NCBI GenBank assembly: GCA_018896355.1
Contig: JAHIMW010000240.1
Coordinates: 1 to 30,899 of the forward strand
DNA length: 30,899 bases
Reading direction: 5' to 3'
DNA from: Pseudomonadota bacterium
Lineage (GTDB): Bacteria; Desulfobacterota; Syntrophia; Syntrophales; UBA5619
The notes below the pieces were generated by a model. The model was given only the letters and a program-made list of their open reading frames with translations, was not told the DNA's origin and ran no database searches. The translations under genes were made by a program, and so were the position numbers. Shown piece by piece: positions 14,354 to 24,209 of the stretch; within the stretch, counting starts at the first letter, position 1; each line of letters begins with the position of its first letter.

Positions 14354-17300
14354 ATGATTCGACTCGAAGACCTTCAACCCAATGCTGCGATACGCGGTGT
14401 CCTTCCGGATTGCCTCGTCACGGTCGTCAGCGTGCAGTGGTTTGGTTCCGAGGCCCTCGAACTCACCTATAAGACGCCCGCCGGCAAGGTGGCTAACGAA
14501 CTGCTCTATCGGCATGATGAGCCCCGTCTCGATCTTGTGGAACAGGGCCGCCCCTGGAGTTTCGACGGCGACGGCGCCCTGTTCCGCCTGGTCTCCGAAG
14601 CACACCGCATCCGTCTTGCGCACCTCTTCGACCCGGTGCTTGCCGTCCATACCTCAATCGTTGACCCGTTGCCGCACCAGATCACCGCCGTTTATGAGTC
14701 CATGCTGCCGCGTCAGCCGTTACGTTTTCTGCTTGCCGACGATCCCGGCGCCGGTAAGACGATCATGGCGGGTCTTCTCATCAAAGAACTGATCGCCCGT
14801 GGCGATTTGCAACGCTGTCTCATCGTCTGCCCGGGCAGCCTCGCCGAGCAGTGGCAGGACGAGCTTTACCGCCGTTTTCATCTTCCCTTTGAGATTCTCA
14901 CCAACGACAAGCTCGAATCCGCACGCACCGGCAACTGGTTCCTCGAGACCAACCTTGTCATTGCCCGGCTTGACAAACTCTCCCGCAATGAGGACGTACA
15001 GCAAAAGCTCCAGACGCCGGATTGTCGGTGGGATCTTGTGGTATGTGACGAGGCGCACAAGATGTCTGCCACAGTTTTCGGCACTGAGACGAAGTACACC
15101 AAACGCTACCGGCTCGGCCAGCTTCTTTCGACCCTCACGAGGCACTTCCTGCTGATGACGGCAACGCCGCACAACGGTAAGGAGGCAGACTTTCAGCTCT
15201 TCATGGCGCTCCTCGATGGCGACCGTTTCGAGGGCCGCTTCCGCGACGGGGTGCATGTGGCCGATGTCTCGGACCTGATGCGCCGGATGGTGAAGGAGGG
15301 CCTGCTCAAGTTCGACGGCACGCCGTTATTCCCTGAGCGCATCGCTTACACTGTTCCGTACAAGCTCTCAGAGGCCGAAGCCCAACTCTACAAGGCGGTC
15401 ACTGAATATGTGCGCCAGGAGTTCAACCGTGCCGAGGCGCTTGCGAATGATAAACGAGCCGGAACCATCGGCTTCGCGCTTACCATTCTGCAGCGACGGC
15501 TCGCTTCCTCGCCCGAGGCGATCTACCAATCTTTGCGTCGTCGTCGCGAACGGCTGGAAAGCAGACTGCGTGAGATGGAAGTGCTCCAGCGCGGAGGCCA
15601 GACTGCGTCAATCATTGCGGCCGACATTACGGGGCTGGACGCCGAAGATGTCGAAGATCTCGAAGATGCTCCGGACAATGAAGTCAAGGCTGCCGAGGAG
15701 GAAATTCTCGATCAGGCGACCGCGGCGCGGTCCATTGTCGAGTTGAAGGCCGAAATTGAGACTTTGAAAGACCTGGAGTCGCTCGCGCTCGGGGTCCGAC
15801 GCAGCGGTACGGACACGAAGTGGCGTGAACTTTCCACCCTCCTGGGTGAGATCTTCACCACCGCCGCCATCTCCAGCCCCGTGGCCGAACCGATCAAACC
15901 TTACGGCGCCGGAGCGATTCCCCGGCCCACACCCTCCATACACCAGAAACTCGTTCTCTTCACCGAGCACCGCGACACCCTGAATTATCTTGAGTCCCGC
16001 ATCACCACGCTGCTCGGCCGCAGTGAGGCCGTGGTCATCATCCACGGCGGCATGGGCCGCGAGGAGCGCATGAAGGCGCAGGAGTCGTTCAAGCACGACC
16101 CCGAAGTGCAGGTTTTGCTGGCCACGGATGCCGCCGGTGAGGGTATCAACCTCCAGCGCGCACACTTGATGGTGAACTATGACCTGCCGTGGAACCCCAA
16201 TCGCATCGAGCAGCGCTTCGGCCGTATCCACCGCATCGGCCAGACAGAAGTATGTCATCTCTGGAATCTGGTGGCAGAAGAAACCCGTGAGGGCGACGTT
16301 TATCGCAGACTCCTGGACAAACTGGAGCAGGCCCGTCAAACCCTCGGCGGCCAGGTATTCGATGTGCTCGGAAAATTCCAGTTTGAAGGTAAGCTGCTGC
16401 GCGATCTTCTGATCGAGGCCATCCGTTACGGCGATCAACCGGAAGTACGCGCGCGCCTCACGACGGTGGTGGAGCATGCGCTCGATCGCGACCACTTCCA
16501 GGAACTGCTCGAAGACCACGCCCTTGCCCACGATGCCATGGATGCGAGCCGCGTCCAACGTATCCGAAAGGATATGGAGCGGGCAGAGGCCCGCCGCCTG
16601 CAACCTCATTATATCGAGTCTTTTTTCCTTGAAGCCTTCCGGTACCTGGGAGGATCGACCAGACAGCGCGAGCCGCGCCGCTACGAGATCACCCATGTCC
16701 CGGCCCCGGTGCGCAACCGCGACCGCCTGATCGGTATCGGCGAGCCGGTACTGCCGCGTTACGAACGCATTGCCTTCGAGAAGCCGCTGGTAGCGCCTCA
16801 AGGTCAGCCGCTGGCCGCCTTCGTTTGTCCGGGTCATCCGCTGCTCGACTCGGTCATCGACCTTACCCTCGAACGTCACCGCGATCTCTTGAAACGTGGC
16901 GCCGTGCTGGTGGACGAACGCGATACAGGCACCCAGCCGCATGTGATGTTCTATCTGGAGCATGCGATCCAAGATGCAAGCCTTACGCGCTCGGGAGAGC
17001 GCCGCGTCGTCTCCAGGCGGATGCTCTATGTCGAGCTCGGCGCTGACGGCGTAACACGCCATGTGAATTATGCACCCTATCTCGATTACCGGCCGCTGGC
17101 CAAGGACGATCCGAATGTTGAAGCGCTTCTGGATCGGTCCGAGAGCGCATGGATAACCCGCGAGTTGGAAAAGAAGGCTCAGGGCCACGCGGTCGTGAAC
17201 GTCGTTCCCGAACATCTGGCTGAGGTGCGTGGTCCCAAGCTTGCTCTGATTGCCAAAACAGAGGCGGCGGTAAAGGAGCGGCTGACCAAAGAGATCACCT

Positions 17301-17935
17301 ATTGGGATCATCGCGCCGAGCAGCTCAAACTCGAGGAGCAGGCCGGCAAGACAGGCGCCCGGCTCAATTCTGGTGAGGCCCGCAAACGGGCCGATCTGCT
17401 TCAGGGGCGATTGCAGAAGCGGCTCGAAGACCTGAAGCTCGAAGCCCAGATATCGCCGTTGCCGCCGGTGGTGCTGGGCGGCATGCTGGTGATACCCAAA
17501 GGCCTGCTCATAGCCATGACGGGCCAGGCGGCGGCGGTTTCTGCCGCGCCTGCTGATACACAGGCCAGTGCAGCGCGGGCTCGCGCCATCGTCATGGAGG
17601 TCGAGCGCAGCCTCGGCTTCGAACCAACCGATCGCGAATTTGAGAAACTCGGCTACGATGTCGAGAGCAGTGTGCCGGGCACCGGCAAGCTGCGCTTCAT
17701 CGAAGTGAAGGGTCGTGTAACCGGCGCGCCGACGATTACGGTAACCCGCAACGAAATCCTCTACTCGCTCAACAAGCCCGAGGACTTCATCCTCGCCATC
17801 GTAGAATTCCTCGACGGCGACTCATACCGTGTCCACTACATGAGACAACCCTTCCAACGCGAGCCGGACTTCGGCGTGACGAGCGTCAACTACGATTTCG
17901 CCGAGCTGCTCTTGCGGGCGGAGGCACCACGATGA
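14354..17935 (+). CDS. SNF2/DEAH-family helicase with C-terminal DUF3883 domain (DrmD-like)
   Basis: Large SF2 ATPase of 1193 residues expected to translocate on DNA as the motor of a defence system. The first RecA domain has motif I DDPGAGKT (129-136), DEAH (232-235) and LLMTATPHNG (motif III). The second has LLATDAAGEGINLQ and the arginine-finger motif QRFGRIHRIGQ (620-630). Between them lies an acidic, coiled-coil-prone insert (about 390-480). The C-terminal ~110 residues are a DUF3883/NO VEIN-type domain with FIEVKGR (EVK at 1117-1119) and the following TRNE. The E-x-K pattern is reminiscent of nuclease-like folds, but activity is not established. AAGGA precedes the ATG by 5 nt. The stop overlaps the next start (ATGA). 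Similar helicases occur as DrmD of class 1 DISARM; the usual DISARM partners are not in the window. Confidence 0.88.
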   Translation: MIRLEDLQPNAAIRGVLPDCLVTVVSVQWFGSEALELTYKTPAGKVANELLYRHDEPRLDLVEQGRPWSFDGDGALFRLVSEAHRIRLAHLFDPVLAVHTSIVDPLPHQITAVYESMLPRQPLRFLLADDPGAGKTIMAGLLIKELIARGDLQRCLIVCPGSLAEQWQDELYRRFHLPFEILTNDKLESARTGNWFLETNLVIARLDKLSRNEDVQQKLQTPDCRWDLVVCDEAHKMSATVFGTETKYTKRYRLGQLLSTLTRHFLLMTATPHNGKEADFQLFMALLDGDRFEGRFRDGVHVADVSDLMRRMVKEGLLKFDGTPLFPERIAYTVPYKLSEAEAQLYKAVTEYVRQEFNRAEALANDKRAGTIGFALTILQRRLASSPEAIYQSLRRRRERLESRLREMEVLQRGGQTASIIAADITGLDAEDVEDLEDAPDNEVKAAEEEILDQATAARSIVELKAEIETLKDLESLALGVRRSGTDTKWRELSTLLGEIFTTAAISSPVAEPIKPYGAGAIPRPTPSIHQKLVLFTEHRDTLNYLESRITTLLGRSEAVVIIHGGMGREERMKAQESFKHDPEVQVLLATDAAGEGINLQRAHLMVNYDLPWNPNRIEQRFGRIHRIGQTEVCHLWNLVAEETREGDVYRRLLDKLEQARQTLGGQVFDVLGKFQFEGKLLRDLLIEAIRYGDQPEVRARLTTVVEHALDRDHFQELLEDHALAHDAMDASRVQRIRKDMERAEARRLQPHYIESFFLEAFRYLGGSTRQREPRRYEITHVPAPVRNRDRLIGIGEPVLPRYERIAFEKPLVAPQGQPLAAFVCPGHPLLDSVIDLTLERHRDLLKRGAVLVDERDTGTQPHVMFYLEHAIQDASLTRSGERRVVSRRMLYVELGADGVTRHVNYAPYLDYRPLAKDDPNVEALLDRSESAWITRELEKKAQGHAVVNVVPEHLAEVRGPKLALIAKTEAAVKERLTKEITYWDHRAEQLKLEEQAGKTGARLNSGEARKRADLLQGRLQKRLEDLKLEAQISPLPPVVLGGMLVIPKGLLIAMTGQAAAVSAAPADTQASAARARAIVMEVERSLGFEPTDREFEKLGYDVESSVPGTGKLRFIEVKGRVTGAPTITVTRNEILYSLNKPEDFILAIVEFLDGDSYRVHYMRQPFQREPDFGVTSVNYDFAELLLRAEAPR

Positions 17936-20900
17936 ATGATAGACCAGCTTTCTTCGATCCGATTCGCCAGCGTGCTTCTCAACGTTGGGATCAACTGGAA
18001 CAGGATCCGGAGTTAGCCGGACCTTGGCATCAGCTTTTCAATCAGGTGCAGAGTCCTCGGCATATCCTGTCCGAGCTTCTTCAGAACGCGGACGATGCCG
18101 GAGCGACAGAGGCTTCTGTGCGCATTGAAGATCGGTCCTTCATCTTTACACACAATGGCGAAGACTTTACAGAAGAGCATTTCGCTTCGCTCTGCCGTTT
18201 TGCATATTCCAACAAGCGTGATTTGCATACGATCGGCTTCCGCGGCATCGGTTTCAAAAGTACGTTCAGCTTGGGTGATACTGTCGAGCTCTACACGCCT
18301 ACCCTGTCTGTTGCCTTCAATCGACAGAGGTTTACGGAACCGAGGTGGGTTGATTCCCCAAATAGCGATGCCGACAGCACACAGGTTCGTGTTGCCATTA
18401 GCGATGAGCATCGACAGCGTGAGGTCGAAAAGAATCTACAGGAGTGGTTGAAAAGCCCAGTATCGCTCCTTTTTTTTAGGCATATCCGCCACCTACGCAT
18501 CGGAGAACAAGAAGTGTATTGGGGAAGTCTCGGCCCCGGTCCTGTTCCCCAAACCGAGAGGATGGCACTCCAAGCAGATCCCGATCAGGTATTTCTTGTC
18601 GCACGATCCGGAGCCGAACCATTTCCCAGGGAGTCGCTGGACGAGATCATGCAAGAACGTTTGCTCGGCCCGGACCAGGGCACGGAATTTCCGCCCTGCA
18701 AGGTCGAGATCGTGCTTGGCGCGAAAGGGCGCCTTTATGTTGTGCTGCCAACCGGAGTGGAGACTTCGCTCCCATTCGCCTGCAATGCGCCGTTCATTCA
18801 GGATCCCGCCCGCCTCAAGATCAAGGATCCCGAAACGTCCCCCACCAATCGGTGGCTCCTTGAACGTATCGGATTACTGGCGGCGTCGGTGATGCTGCAA
18901 TGGCTGGAGTGTACCTCGGTAAGTCTCGCTGAAAGATCTTGCGCCTATGGCCTTTTCCCCGATGTGGATCGCGATGACAACTCTTTGGAAGGTCTGTGCG
19001 CCGCAACCGTGGAAGAGGCGTTCGACACATCGATCGAGAGCAAAGCCTTCCTTCTGACGGGTGTCGGCGAGCTCAGACCGGCCGGTCAGAGCGTGGTCAT
19101 ACCCGAACCACTCTTCGATGTGTGGCCTGCGGAGCAGGCGTCGGTTCTTCTGGACGATGCAGGTCGCCCTGCTTTCTCGTACTACGTTTCGGAAAACGAT
19201 ACGGAGAAGCTCATTCATCGGAACGTTGTCGAAAAAATCGACAAGGATCACATTCTCAATGTTCTGCAGACGAAGCATTTGCCAAGACTGAAAAACTGGC
19301 GCTGCTTGTTGAAGCTTTGGGCCTACGCTGCAACGGAGATGACCGGTTATCGTCCTCTTGTGTGTAATAATAGGCAAGTCCGCATCGTTCCCGTGCAGGG
19401 CAAGGATGTGCTCTATGCGGCGAGCGAAGTCGTTCGCATAGGTGAGAGGAGGCTACTCCAGGCTGACGCCGACTGGGACTTCCTTGCGGCGCATCTTCTT
19501 GTGTTCAATCAGAACTGGTCGCGGTTTCTTGCAGAACGGCGTCGAGATACAGAAGAAAGCAACGACAAGAGCCTCCAGTCTGACGTTGACGCGGCTTATG
19601 CTGTTCTCAAGGCGATTGGTCTCGAAGAAACGAGCGATATTAGCACGATGGTCGAACAGGTGGCTCTCGATTTCTTCAGGAAAGAATCGATTGCATTGTC
19701 CGATTGCATTCAAATCTCTCAAATAGCCGGAAAACTCGGTGCAACAGTTGGCGAGTCTTTCCGTTTTGCAACACGGGATCGGCATCTTCGTGGAACGAAG
19801 CATGTCGTACTCTTCGATGCAGACGGCACTTTGGAGGCGTTATTCCCGGAGAGTTGGTGCTCAGAGCATTTGCTGCACCCGGATTACACAAAGTCTTTCG
19901 ACTCCTGTACCTCTGAGGAATGGTCTGGATGGATTTCATCTGGGCGTGCAGGGATCCAAACGTTCGCACCACTTGTTCAAACGGGGTCGACGATCTGGGG
20001 GGAAAAGGCGATCAATGTCGAGCTTTACAAGCGTGGTTTCGTGGGAGAGGCCAATTATCCCTATACATCCAAACAATTCCGGATCGGGGATTGGGATTTT
20101 GAAGAAAGCAATTGGGCTCATTGGACTCTTATAGAGGATGACGACAATCTTTGGGGTCATCTGGTCGACCGCATTATCAACCAGCCGGAGAGATATTGGT
20201 TGAAAGCAACAAGCGCGCGGATTTTTCAAGTTGCTTCAAATGGTTACACGCGGTCAATTACCAGCGATCCGCTTCTTCCCGCATGGATCATCAAGTTTCG
20301 TGATTTGCCATGCCTACCGGACACGCGCGGCTTCTATAACAGGCCGGCCGATCTTCTTCGGCGAACACCGGAAACCGAATCGCTCATGGATGTCGAACCA
20401 TTTATCCACGGCCGGATTGACACGGAATCCACTCGACCGCTGCTCAAGTTGCTCGGCGTCCGTGACACGCCAACGGGTCCAGATCGTTTGCTGGACTGTC
20501 TGCGGGCACTGGCGAAGGCGGATAATCCGCCAATTTACGAGGTAGAGAAGTGGTATCGGCGCCTCGATCGGATGATCGAGACCTGCTCGACAGCCGACTT
20601 TGAAAAGATCAAGAAAGCTCTTTACGAAGAGAATGTCATCTTGATCGAGGGCAGCGGCTGGGCCAAGGCATCCGGCGTGTTCCTGTCATCCGATCAGGAA
20701 AATGTGCCGGGCGCCGCTGTGGTTCGGGCTTCGGTCAGTGACCTGTCGCTTTGGAGGAAGATTGCCATTGCCGAACGTCCGACAGCGGATCTGGCCATCC
20801 AGTGGCTGAAGGAACTGACTTCCGGAAAAACACTATCTCAGGACGATACCCGGCGTGTGCGAGCCCTGCTCCCGCGCCATGCCGCGCGTATTTGGAAAGA

Positions 20901-22161
20901 GTGCGGTCACTGGCTCAACCTCGCGGGCGAATGGGCGCCAACCGCAACGATTAGCTTTGCACTCACCATGCAGACGCTGGTGCCTTGGAGTCATCTCCAC
21001 GAGTGGGTAAAGCAGAAGACGGCGGATTTCCAGCGCCTGCCGATAGAAATTACCGAGGCATGGCCATTCTGCGATGTGCCCACCCTCTCCAGCCGTATCG
21101 AAGATCGATTCCATCGCAGTCCGCTTTCTCCGGACCGACCGGAACGAAAGCCCTGGCTGAACATGATAGGCGTGGAGCTTCGCCGGATTGATCTGGATGA
21201 CGTGGCGGAAACTGCCCGTATCAGATGCTTGGCGGCCGAGCTGGCGGAGACCAGGTGGCAGACCACGCAGGGGCTTGAAATTGTCCCCTACATTGACGGG
21301 ACCCCGGCGGGAACTTCGAGACATGCCGAGGTCGTATGGCTCAACAAGATGCTTTATGTCGATCACCTTCCGAATGCGAAGCTGGCTCGTCTTGTACCCG
21401 ATAGATTGGGCAAGATCTTTGGTCGGTCTGACATCACGGCTGCACTGAATTACTGCTTTGGGAGATCATCCGAGGAGGTAACGGAATACCTCGAAGAAAA
21501 TTTTAAGTTGGTGCCGTGTGATCTTGTCGTGCCGCTGAGCGTTGAGGCCGCTGCATCCACGTGCGAACATGCCATAACGGATACCGGCGCGGCCCCCCAA
21601 ACTTTATCCGATGAAACGCTGACCGATCACGAAAAGGCTGCAACGGGTGACGAAGTCGATGCCGCACTGGTGGCACAGTCTGAAGGCAAAGAAGAGCCCA
21701 CAAAGGACACCGAAGAGCATTCTGGTGAATTGGATGGTATAGACGTCACGCCGCAGAAGGTGTATCCTCATCCCAAACCGACAAAGCCCCGCATCATCGA
21801 GCGTTTCGCGCAAGGCATGGGCTTCCGGAAGGATGGAGATGATCGATTTTTCCACGCAGATGGCAGATGGATCGCGAAAACGACCGGCGACCGTTTCCCT
21901 TGGGAAATGCGGACTGCCGCTGGTGAGATCGTTCGCTACTTCTGGCCAAAGGATCATTGTCTGGAGCAAGAGCCGCTTCAACTGGAGGCGGACATTTGGG
22001 GGCTGATAGACAGTTTCCCGGAGATTTACGCGCTCGTTCTTTCAAACCCGCAGGGTGAACCCGTCGAAGTACAAGGAGCACTTCTTCGCGCCATGCGCGC
22101 TGGCGGCAAGATCACCCTTTACCCGGCAACGTACAGATTGGTTTACAACGATGACAACTAA
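17932..22161 (+). CDS. sacsin/HSP90-like GHKL ATPase, giant defence protein
   Basis: 1409-residue cytoplasmic protein. The N-terminus is a GHKL-type ATPase like that of sacsin: N-box SELLQNADDAGA (47-58), a modified G1 box FTHNGEDF (72-79) and G2 box IGFRGIGFKSTF (101-112). The long middle has no motif I can name. An acidic, low-complexity linker (about 1200-1290) leads to a compact C-terminal domain from about residue 1296 (GFRKDGDDRFFHADGRW to YPATYRLV) that I do not recognise. Such ATPases are found next to DUF3883 helicases in defence islands and may act as conformational switches or sensors. The ATG overlaps the helicase stop by 4 nt, implying tight coupling and probably stoichiometric expression. 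The last 11 bases overlap the start of a methyltransferase-like remnant. Confidence 0.85.
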   Translation: MNDRPAFFDPIRQRASQRWDQLEQDPELAGPWHQLFNQVQSPRHILSELLQNADDAGATEASVRIEDRSFIFTHNGEDFTEEHFASLCRFAYSNKRDLHTIGFRGIGFKSTFSLGDTVELYTPTLSVAFNRQRFTEPRWVDSPNSDADSTQVRVAISDEHRQREVEKNLQEWLKSPVSLLFFRHIRHLRIGEQEVYWGSLGPGPVPQTERMALQADPDQVFLVARSGAEPFPRESLDEIMQERLLGPDQGTEFPPCKVEIVLGAKGRLYVVLPTGVETSLPFACNAPFIQDPARLKIKDPETSPTNRWLLERIGLLAASVMLQWLECTSVSLAERSCAYGLFPDVDRDDNSLEGLCAATVEEAFDTSIESKAFLLTGVGELRPAGQSVVIPEPLFDVWPAEQASVLLDDAGRPAFSYYVSENDTEKLIHRNVVEKIDKDHILNVLQTKHLPRLKNWRCLLKLWAYAATEMTGYRPLVCNNRQVRIVPVQGKDVLYAASEVVRIGERRLLQADADWDFLAAHLLVFNQNWSRFLAERRRDTEESNDKSLQSDVDAAYAVLKAIGLEETSDISTMVEQVALDFFRKESIALSDCIQISQIAGKLGATVGESFRFATRDRHLRGTKHVVLFDADGTLEALFPESWCSEHLLHPDYTKSFDSCTSEEWSGWISSGRAGIQTFAPLVQTGSTIWGEKAINVELYKRGFVGEANYPYTSKQFRIGDWDFEESNWAHWTLIEDDDNLWGHLVDRIINQPERYWLKATSARIFQVASNGYTRSITSDPLLPAWIIKFRDLPCLPDTRGFYNRPADLLRRTPETESLMDVEPFIHGRIDTESTRPLLKLLGVRDTPTGPDRLLDCLRALAKADNPPIYEVEKWYRRLDRMIETCSTADFEKIKKALYEENVILIEGSGWAKASGVFLSSDQENVPGAAVVRASVSDLSLWRKIAIAERPTADLAIQWLKELTSGKTLSQDDTRRVRALLPRHAARIWKECGHWLNLAGEWAPTATISFALTMQTLVPWSHLHEWVKQKTADFQRLPIEITEAWPFCDVPTLSSRIEDRFHRSPLSPDRPERKPWLNMIGVELRRIDLDDVAETARIRCLAAELAETRWQTTQGLEIVPYIDGTPAGTSRHAEVVWLNKMLYVDHLPNAKLARLVPDRLGKIFGRSDITAALNYCFGRSSEEVTEYLEENFKLVPCDLVVPLSVEAAASTCEHAITDTGAAPQTLSDETLTDHEKAATGDEVDAALVAQSEGKEEPTKDTEEHSGELDGIDVTPQKVYPHPKPTKPRIIERFAQGMGFRKDGDDRFFHADGRWIAKTTGDRFPWEMRTAAGEIVRYFWPKDHCLEQEPLQLEADIWGLIDSFPEIYALVLSNPQGEPVEVQGALLRAMRAGGKITLYPATYRLVYNDDN

Positions 22162-22303
22162 CAGAAACCCCAAGAAAAAACTCAGTGAAGTCGCCTTGTC
22201 GCTCAATGGTGGCAACAAAGCCGACCCGAGGCAGAAATCCATACGGCATGGGCATGTAAGCTCACTGCATCTGTCGTGTGCACAGGTGGAGGCGCTGCGA
22301 TGA
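22151..22303 (+). pseudogene. broken 5' end of a DUF1156 methyltransferase gene (scar 1)
   Basis: A 50-codon ORF that starts inside the end of the sacsin-like gene and stops at TGA 22301-22303, overlapping the next ATG. Its peptide contains KKKLSEVALSL and, further on, QKSIRHGHVSSLHL. These align with the methyltransferase N-terminus at 27825 (KKKLIEVALPL, then EKSVPRHGHPQTLHYWW). DNA identity is 26/33 over the first block (codons 8-18 of the remnant), including a 12-nt identical run. Similarity ends where the conserved WWARRPLA should follow. It lacks the extra Pro before RHGH, so it seems to derive from a different methyltransferase subtype. It now acts at most as a coupled leader peptide. 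Confidence 0.75.
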
Positions 22304-23844
22304 CCACAAAGCTCTGTGTTTTTGTCAGCTCGGTCCAAAAGGAACTTGAAGACGAACGCCTTATCGTCCAGAACCTGGTTAATACCGACGCTTTCCTGTC
22401 GACATACTGCACGCCCGTACTCTACGAGTTGGAACCGGCTTCCCCGGACAAGGCGCTGGAGGGATGCCTGCAATCGCTCGACGGCTGCCAGGTCTATCTG
22501 CTCATAGTAGGTATCGAGTACGGCACGCCGGTGGATGGGCTGTCGATCACCCACGCCGAGTATCGGCGTGCTAAGAAAAAAGCACTGCCCATACTGGCGT
22601 TCATCAAGGGCGACCGCAGCTTAAAAAGGGAGCGGGGGACATCAAAACTTCTTGCTGAACTCGATGCAGACGGGCCAAAATTCAAGCGTTTCGGCAACGT
22701 CATCGAGCTCCAAAAGGAAATCCGTGCTGCCTTGGTGAAGCTTCTTGCAGACAAATTCGGCATTGCCCCTTCCAGCGACGAGGATAAGATCGCCCAGCAG
22801 ACCATCGAGGCCACCTCTTCGTTCGAATCGCAGCCGCTTGCTCGTCTCCGTTGGCAGGATCTTGACCACGATGTGTTACGCAGATTGATTGCCGTGGCCG
22901 AGAACCGAGACGCAGGAAGTCTTTCGGCGGCGGATCTCATGTCGGGCGCCTCTGCTCGCGGCCTTGCCTGGCGTGTCCAGGGCACAGGCGAAACCTATGC
23001 CACGGCTGCCGGCATCGTTCTCCTTGCCAAGGATCCCTCGATGGTGTTTCCCCAGTGCCGCATCCTCGCCGATGCCTACCGAAGTACGGAACCAGACGGC
23101 GACCCTCGGGACCACGAGGACATCCGATCGCCCATGCCGTTGGCGATAGATCGAGCCATCGCATTCATCGATCGTAACACACGCCACCCAATGCGCATTG
23201 TCGGGCTTGATCGTCTGCGTCTTGACGAGTACCCTGTAGATGGTCTGCGCGAGGCGCTGGTCAACGCGGTGGCACACCGCCAGTACGAGGACGCCGGTCG
23301 CAAGATTATCCTCGAGATCTTCGCAGATCGAGTCACCCTCTTGAGCCCTGGTCTTCCCCCTCGACCGCTCACGCTCGCCAACCTGCGCAAGGGGAAATAC
23401 CGCCCCTGTTCGCGAAACCCTGTCCTGGCCCAGTGTCTGTCATACTTTCACCGAATAGAGGAACGTGGCAGCGGCTTCCGCCGGATGCACGACCAGATGC
23501 TCGACCACGGGCTCGATCCGCCGCTTCTTGGCACCGATATGGGTTATTTCCAGATTACATTCCCCGGTCCGGGCGATAAAATCGAGCGCCTGCGGGTTCC
23601 TGAGAAACGCCTTTTGGTTACCCCAGCGGTGGAGGCGCAGTTGAACGAACGCCAGAAGAAGGCTATGATGGAGGTTCTGAAATCGGGATTTGTCTCAAGT
23701 GGTTGGCTGGTCAAGAAATTGGGCGTTACCTATGACACGGCCAATCGCGACCTCAAGGGGTTGGCTGAGTTAAAGCTTCTGATACGACAGGGGCAGGGAC
23801 GTGCCGCAAAATATGTCCTTTGGACGGCGGAATCATTATCATGA
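22300..23844 (+). CDS. DUF4062-HATPase-winged helix fusion (COG2865-like)
   Basis: 514 residues from ATG 22300; GGAGG is 7 nt upstream, and an in-frame ATG at 22276 is rejected because it lies before this site. Residues 7-90 are a DUF4062 domain (VFVSSVQKELEDER, then LIVGIEYGTP and THAEYRRA), often found at the N-terminus of STAND-type or effector proteins. The middle holds the GHKL-like region seen in RecG-C/COG2865 proteins, with EALVNAVAHRQY (318-329) and SPGLPPRPL. The end (about 445-510) is a winged helix: SSGWLVKKLGVTYDTANRDLKGL. The AlbA-type DNA-binding domain usual at the front of COG2865 proteins is replaced by DUF4062. It probably senses an infection cue and binds DNA. It is coupled to scar 1 by ATGA; an iterated 11-mer array begins in its stop codon. 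Confidence 0.82.
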   Translation: MTTKLCVFVSSVQKELEDERLIVQNLVNTDAFLSTYCTPVLYELEPASPDKALEGCLQSLDGCQVYLLIVGIEYGTPVDGLSITHAEYRRAKKKALPILAFIKGDRSLKRERGTSKLLAELDADGPKFKRFGNVIELQKEIRAALVKLLADKFGIAPSSDEDKIAQQTIEATSSFESQPLARLRWQDLDHDVLRRLIAVAENRDAGSLSAADLMSGASARGLAWRVQGTGETYATAAGIVLLAKDPSMVFPQCRILADAYRSTEPDGDPRDHEDIRSPMPLAIDRAIAFIDRNTRHPMRIVGLDRLRLDEYPVDGLREALVNAVAHRQYEDAGRKIILEIFADRVTLLSPGLPPRPLTLANLRKGKYRPCSRNPVLAQCLSYFHRIEERGSGFRRMHDQMLDHGLDPPLLGTDMGYFQITFPGPGDKIERLRVPEKRLLVTPAVEAQLNERQKKAMMEVLKSGFVSSGWLVKKLGVTYDTANRDLKGLAELKLLIRQGQGRAAKYVLWTAESLS

Positions 23845-23953
23845 ATCTTACGACAATCTTCCGATTTAGAGCAGTAATCTTCCGATTAGGTCATGGTCGA
23901 TCTTTATCGAAATCTTCCGATAATCTTACGATGTTCTGCCGTAATCTTCCGAT
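23844..23953. repeat. iterated 11-mer array (AATCTTMCGAT)
   Basis: Six copies start at 23844, 23855, 23876, 23911, 23922 and 23943; all match AATCTT[AC]CGA[TC]. Offsets 0, 11 and 32 recur in two halves shifted by 67 bp, so spacings are about one and two helical turns. A looser variant is at 23899. The array fills the gap after the winged-helix gene and could be its operator, or a decayed repetitive coding tail. The remaining bases to 24107 show only a TTGACA at 24072 without a good -10. Confidence 0.75.
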
Positions 23954-24107
23954 TTCGTCGCCTGCGGAGGTCCTTCGGTGTCATCCGGCATCCATCCGGT
24001 GCCGGAATAAAGAGCCGGAAATTATCGATGGACGGCGTAGCTATCTTGCGGTCGAATCTATCCATAATCTATTGACAAAACCCAAAAAAACTATCGGCGG
24101 GAGAACA

Positions 24108-24209
24108 ATGACCCATAAGAAGAAACCCATCGAAGTCGCCCTGCTGCTGGAGTTCGTTAACCAATTCTTTGCGATAAACCGGGGATCTATAACTGGGGGA
24201 GTTGCCTGA
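24108..24209 (+). pseudogene. broken 5' end of a DUF1156 methyltransferase gene (scar 2)
   Basis: A 33-codon ORF with its own GGGAG 5 nt upstream. The first 15 codons (MTHKKKPIEVALLLE) match the true methyltransferase start (MTYKKKLIEVALPLD), with 35/45 identical bases. After that the sequence diverges and stops at TGA 24207-24209, sharing its last A with the ATG of the helicase gene. Like scar 1, it sits immediately before a cargo gene and is translationally coupled to it. Confidence 0.72.

Noticed and set aside
15608..17311. Long antisense open frame (567 codons) inside the helicase gene
   Set aside because: It lies opposite a gene with complete helicase motifs, has no family features, and is expected from GC-rich codon bias.
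23844..23953. Possible CRISPR array
   Set aside because: The repeat unit is only 11 bp, intervals are 0-24 bp and irregular, and no cas genes are nearby.
24072..24096. Internal promoter before scar 2
   Set aside because: TTGACA is perfect but no acceptable -10 occurs at 16-18 nt; the nearest candidate (TATCGG) is at 14 nt.
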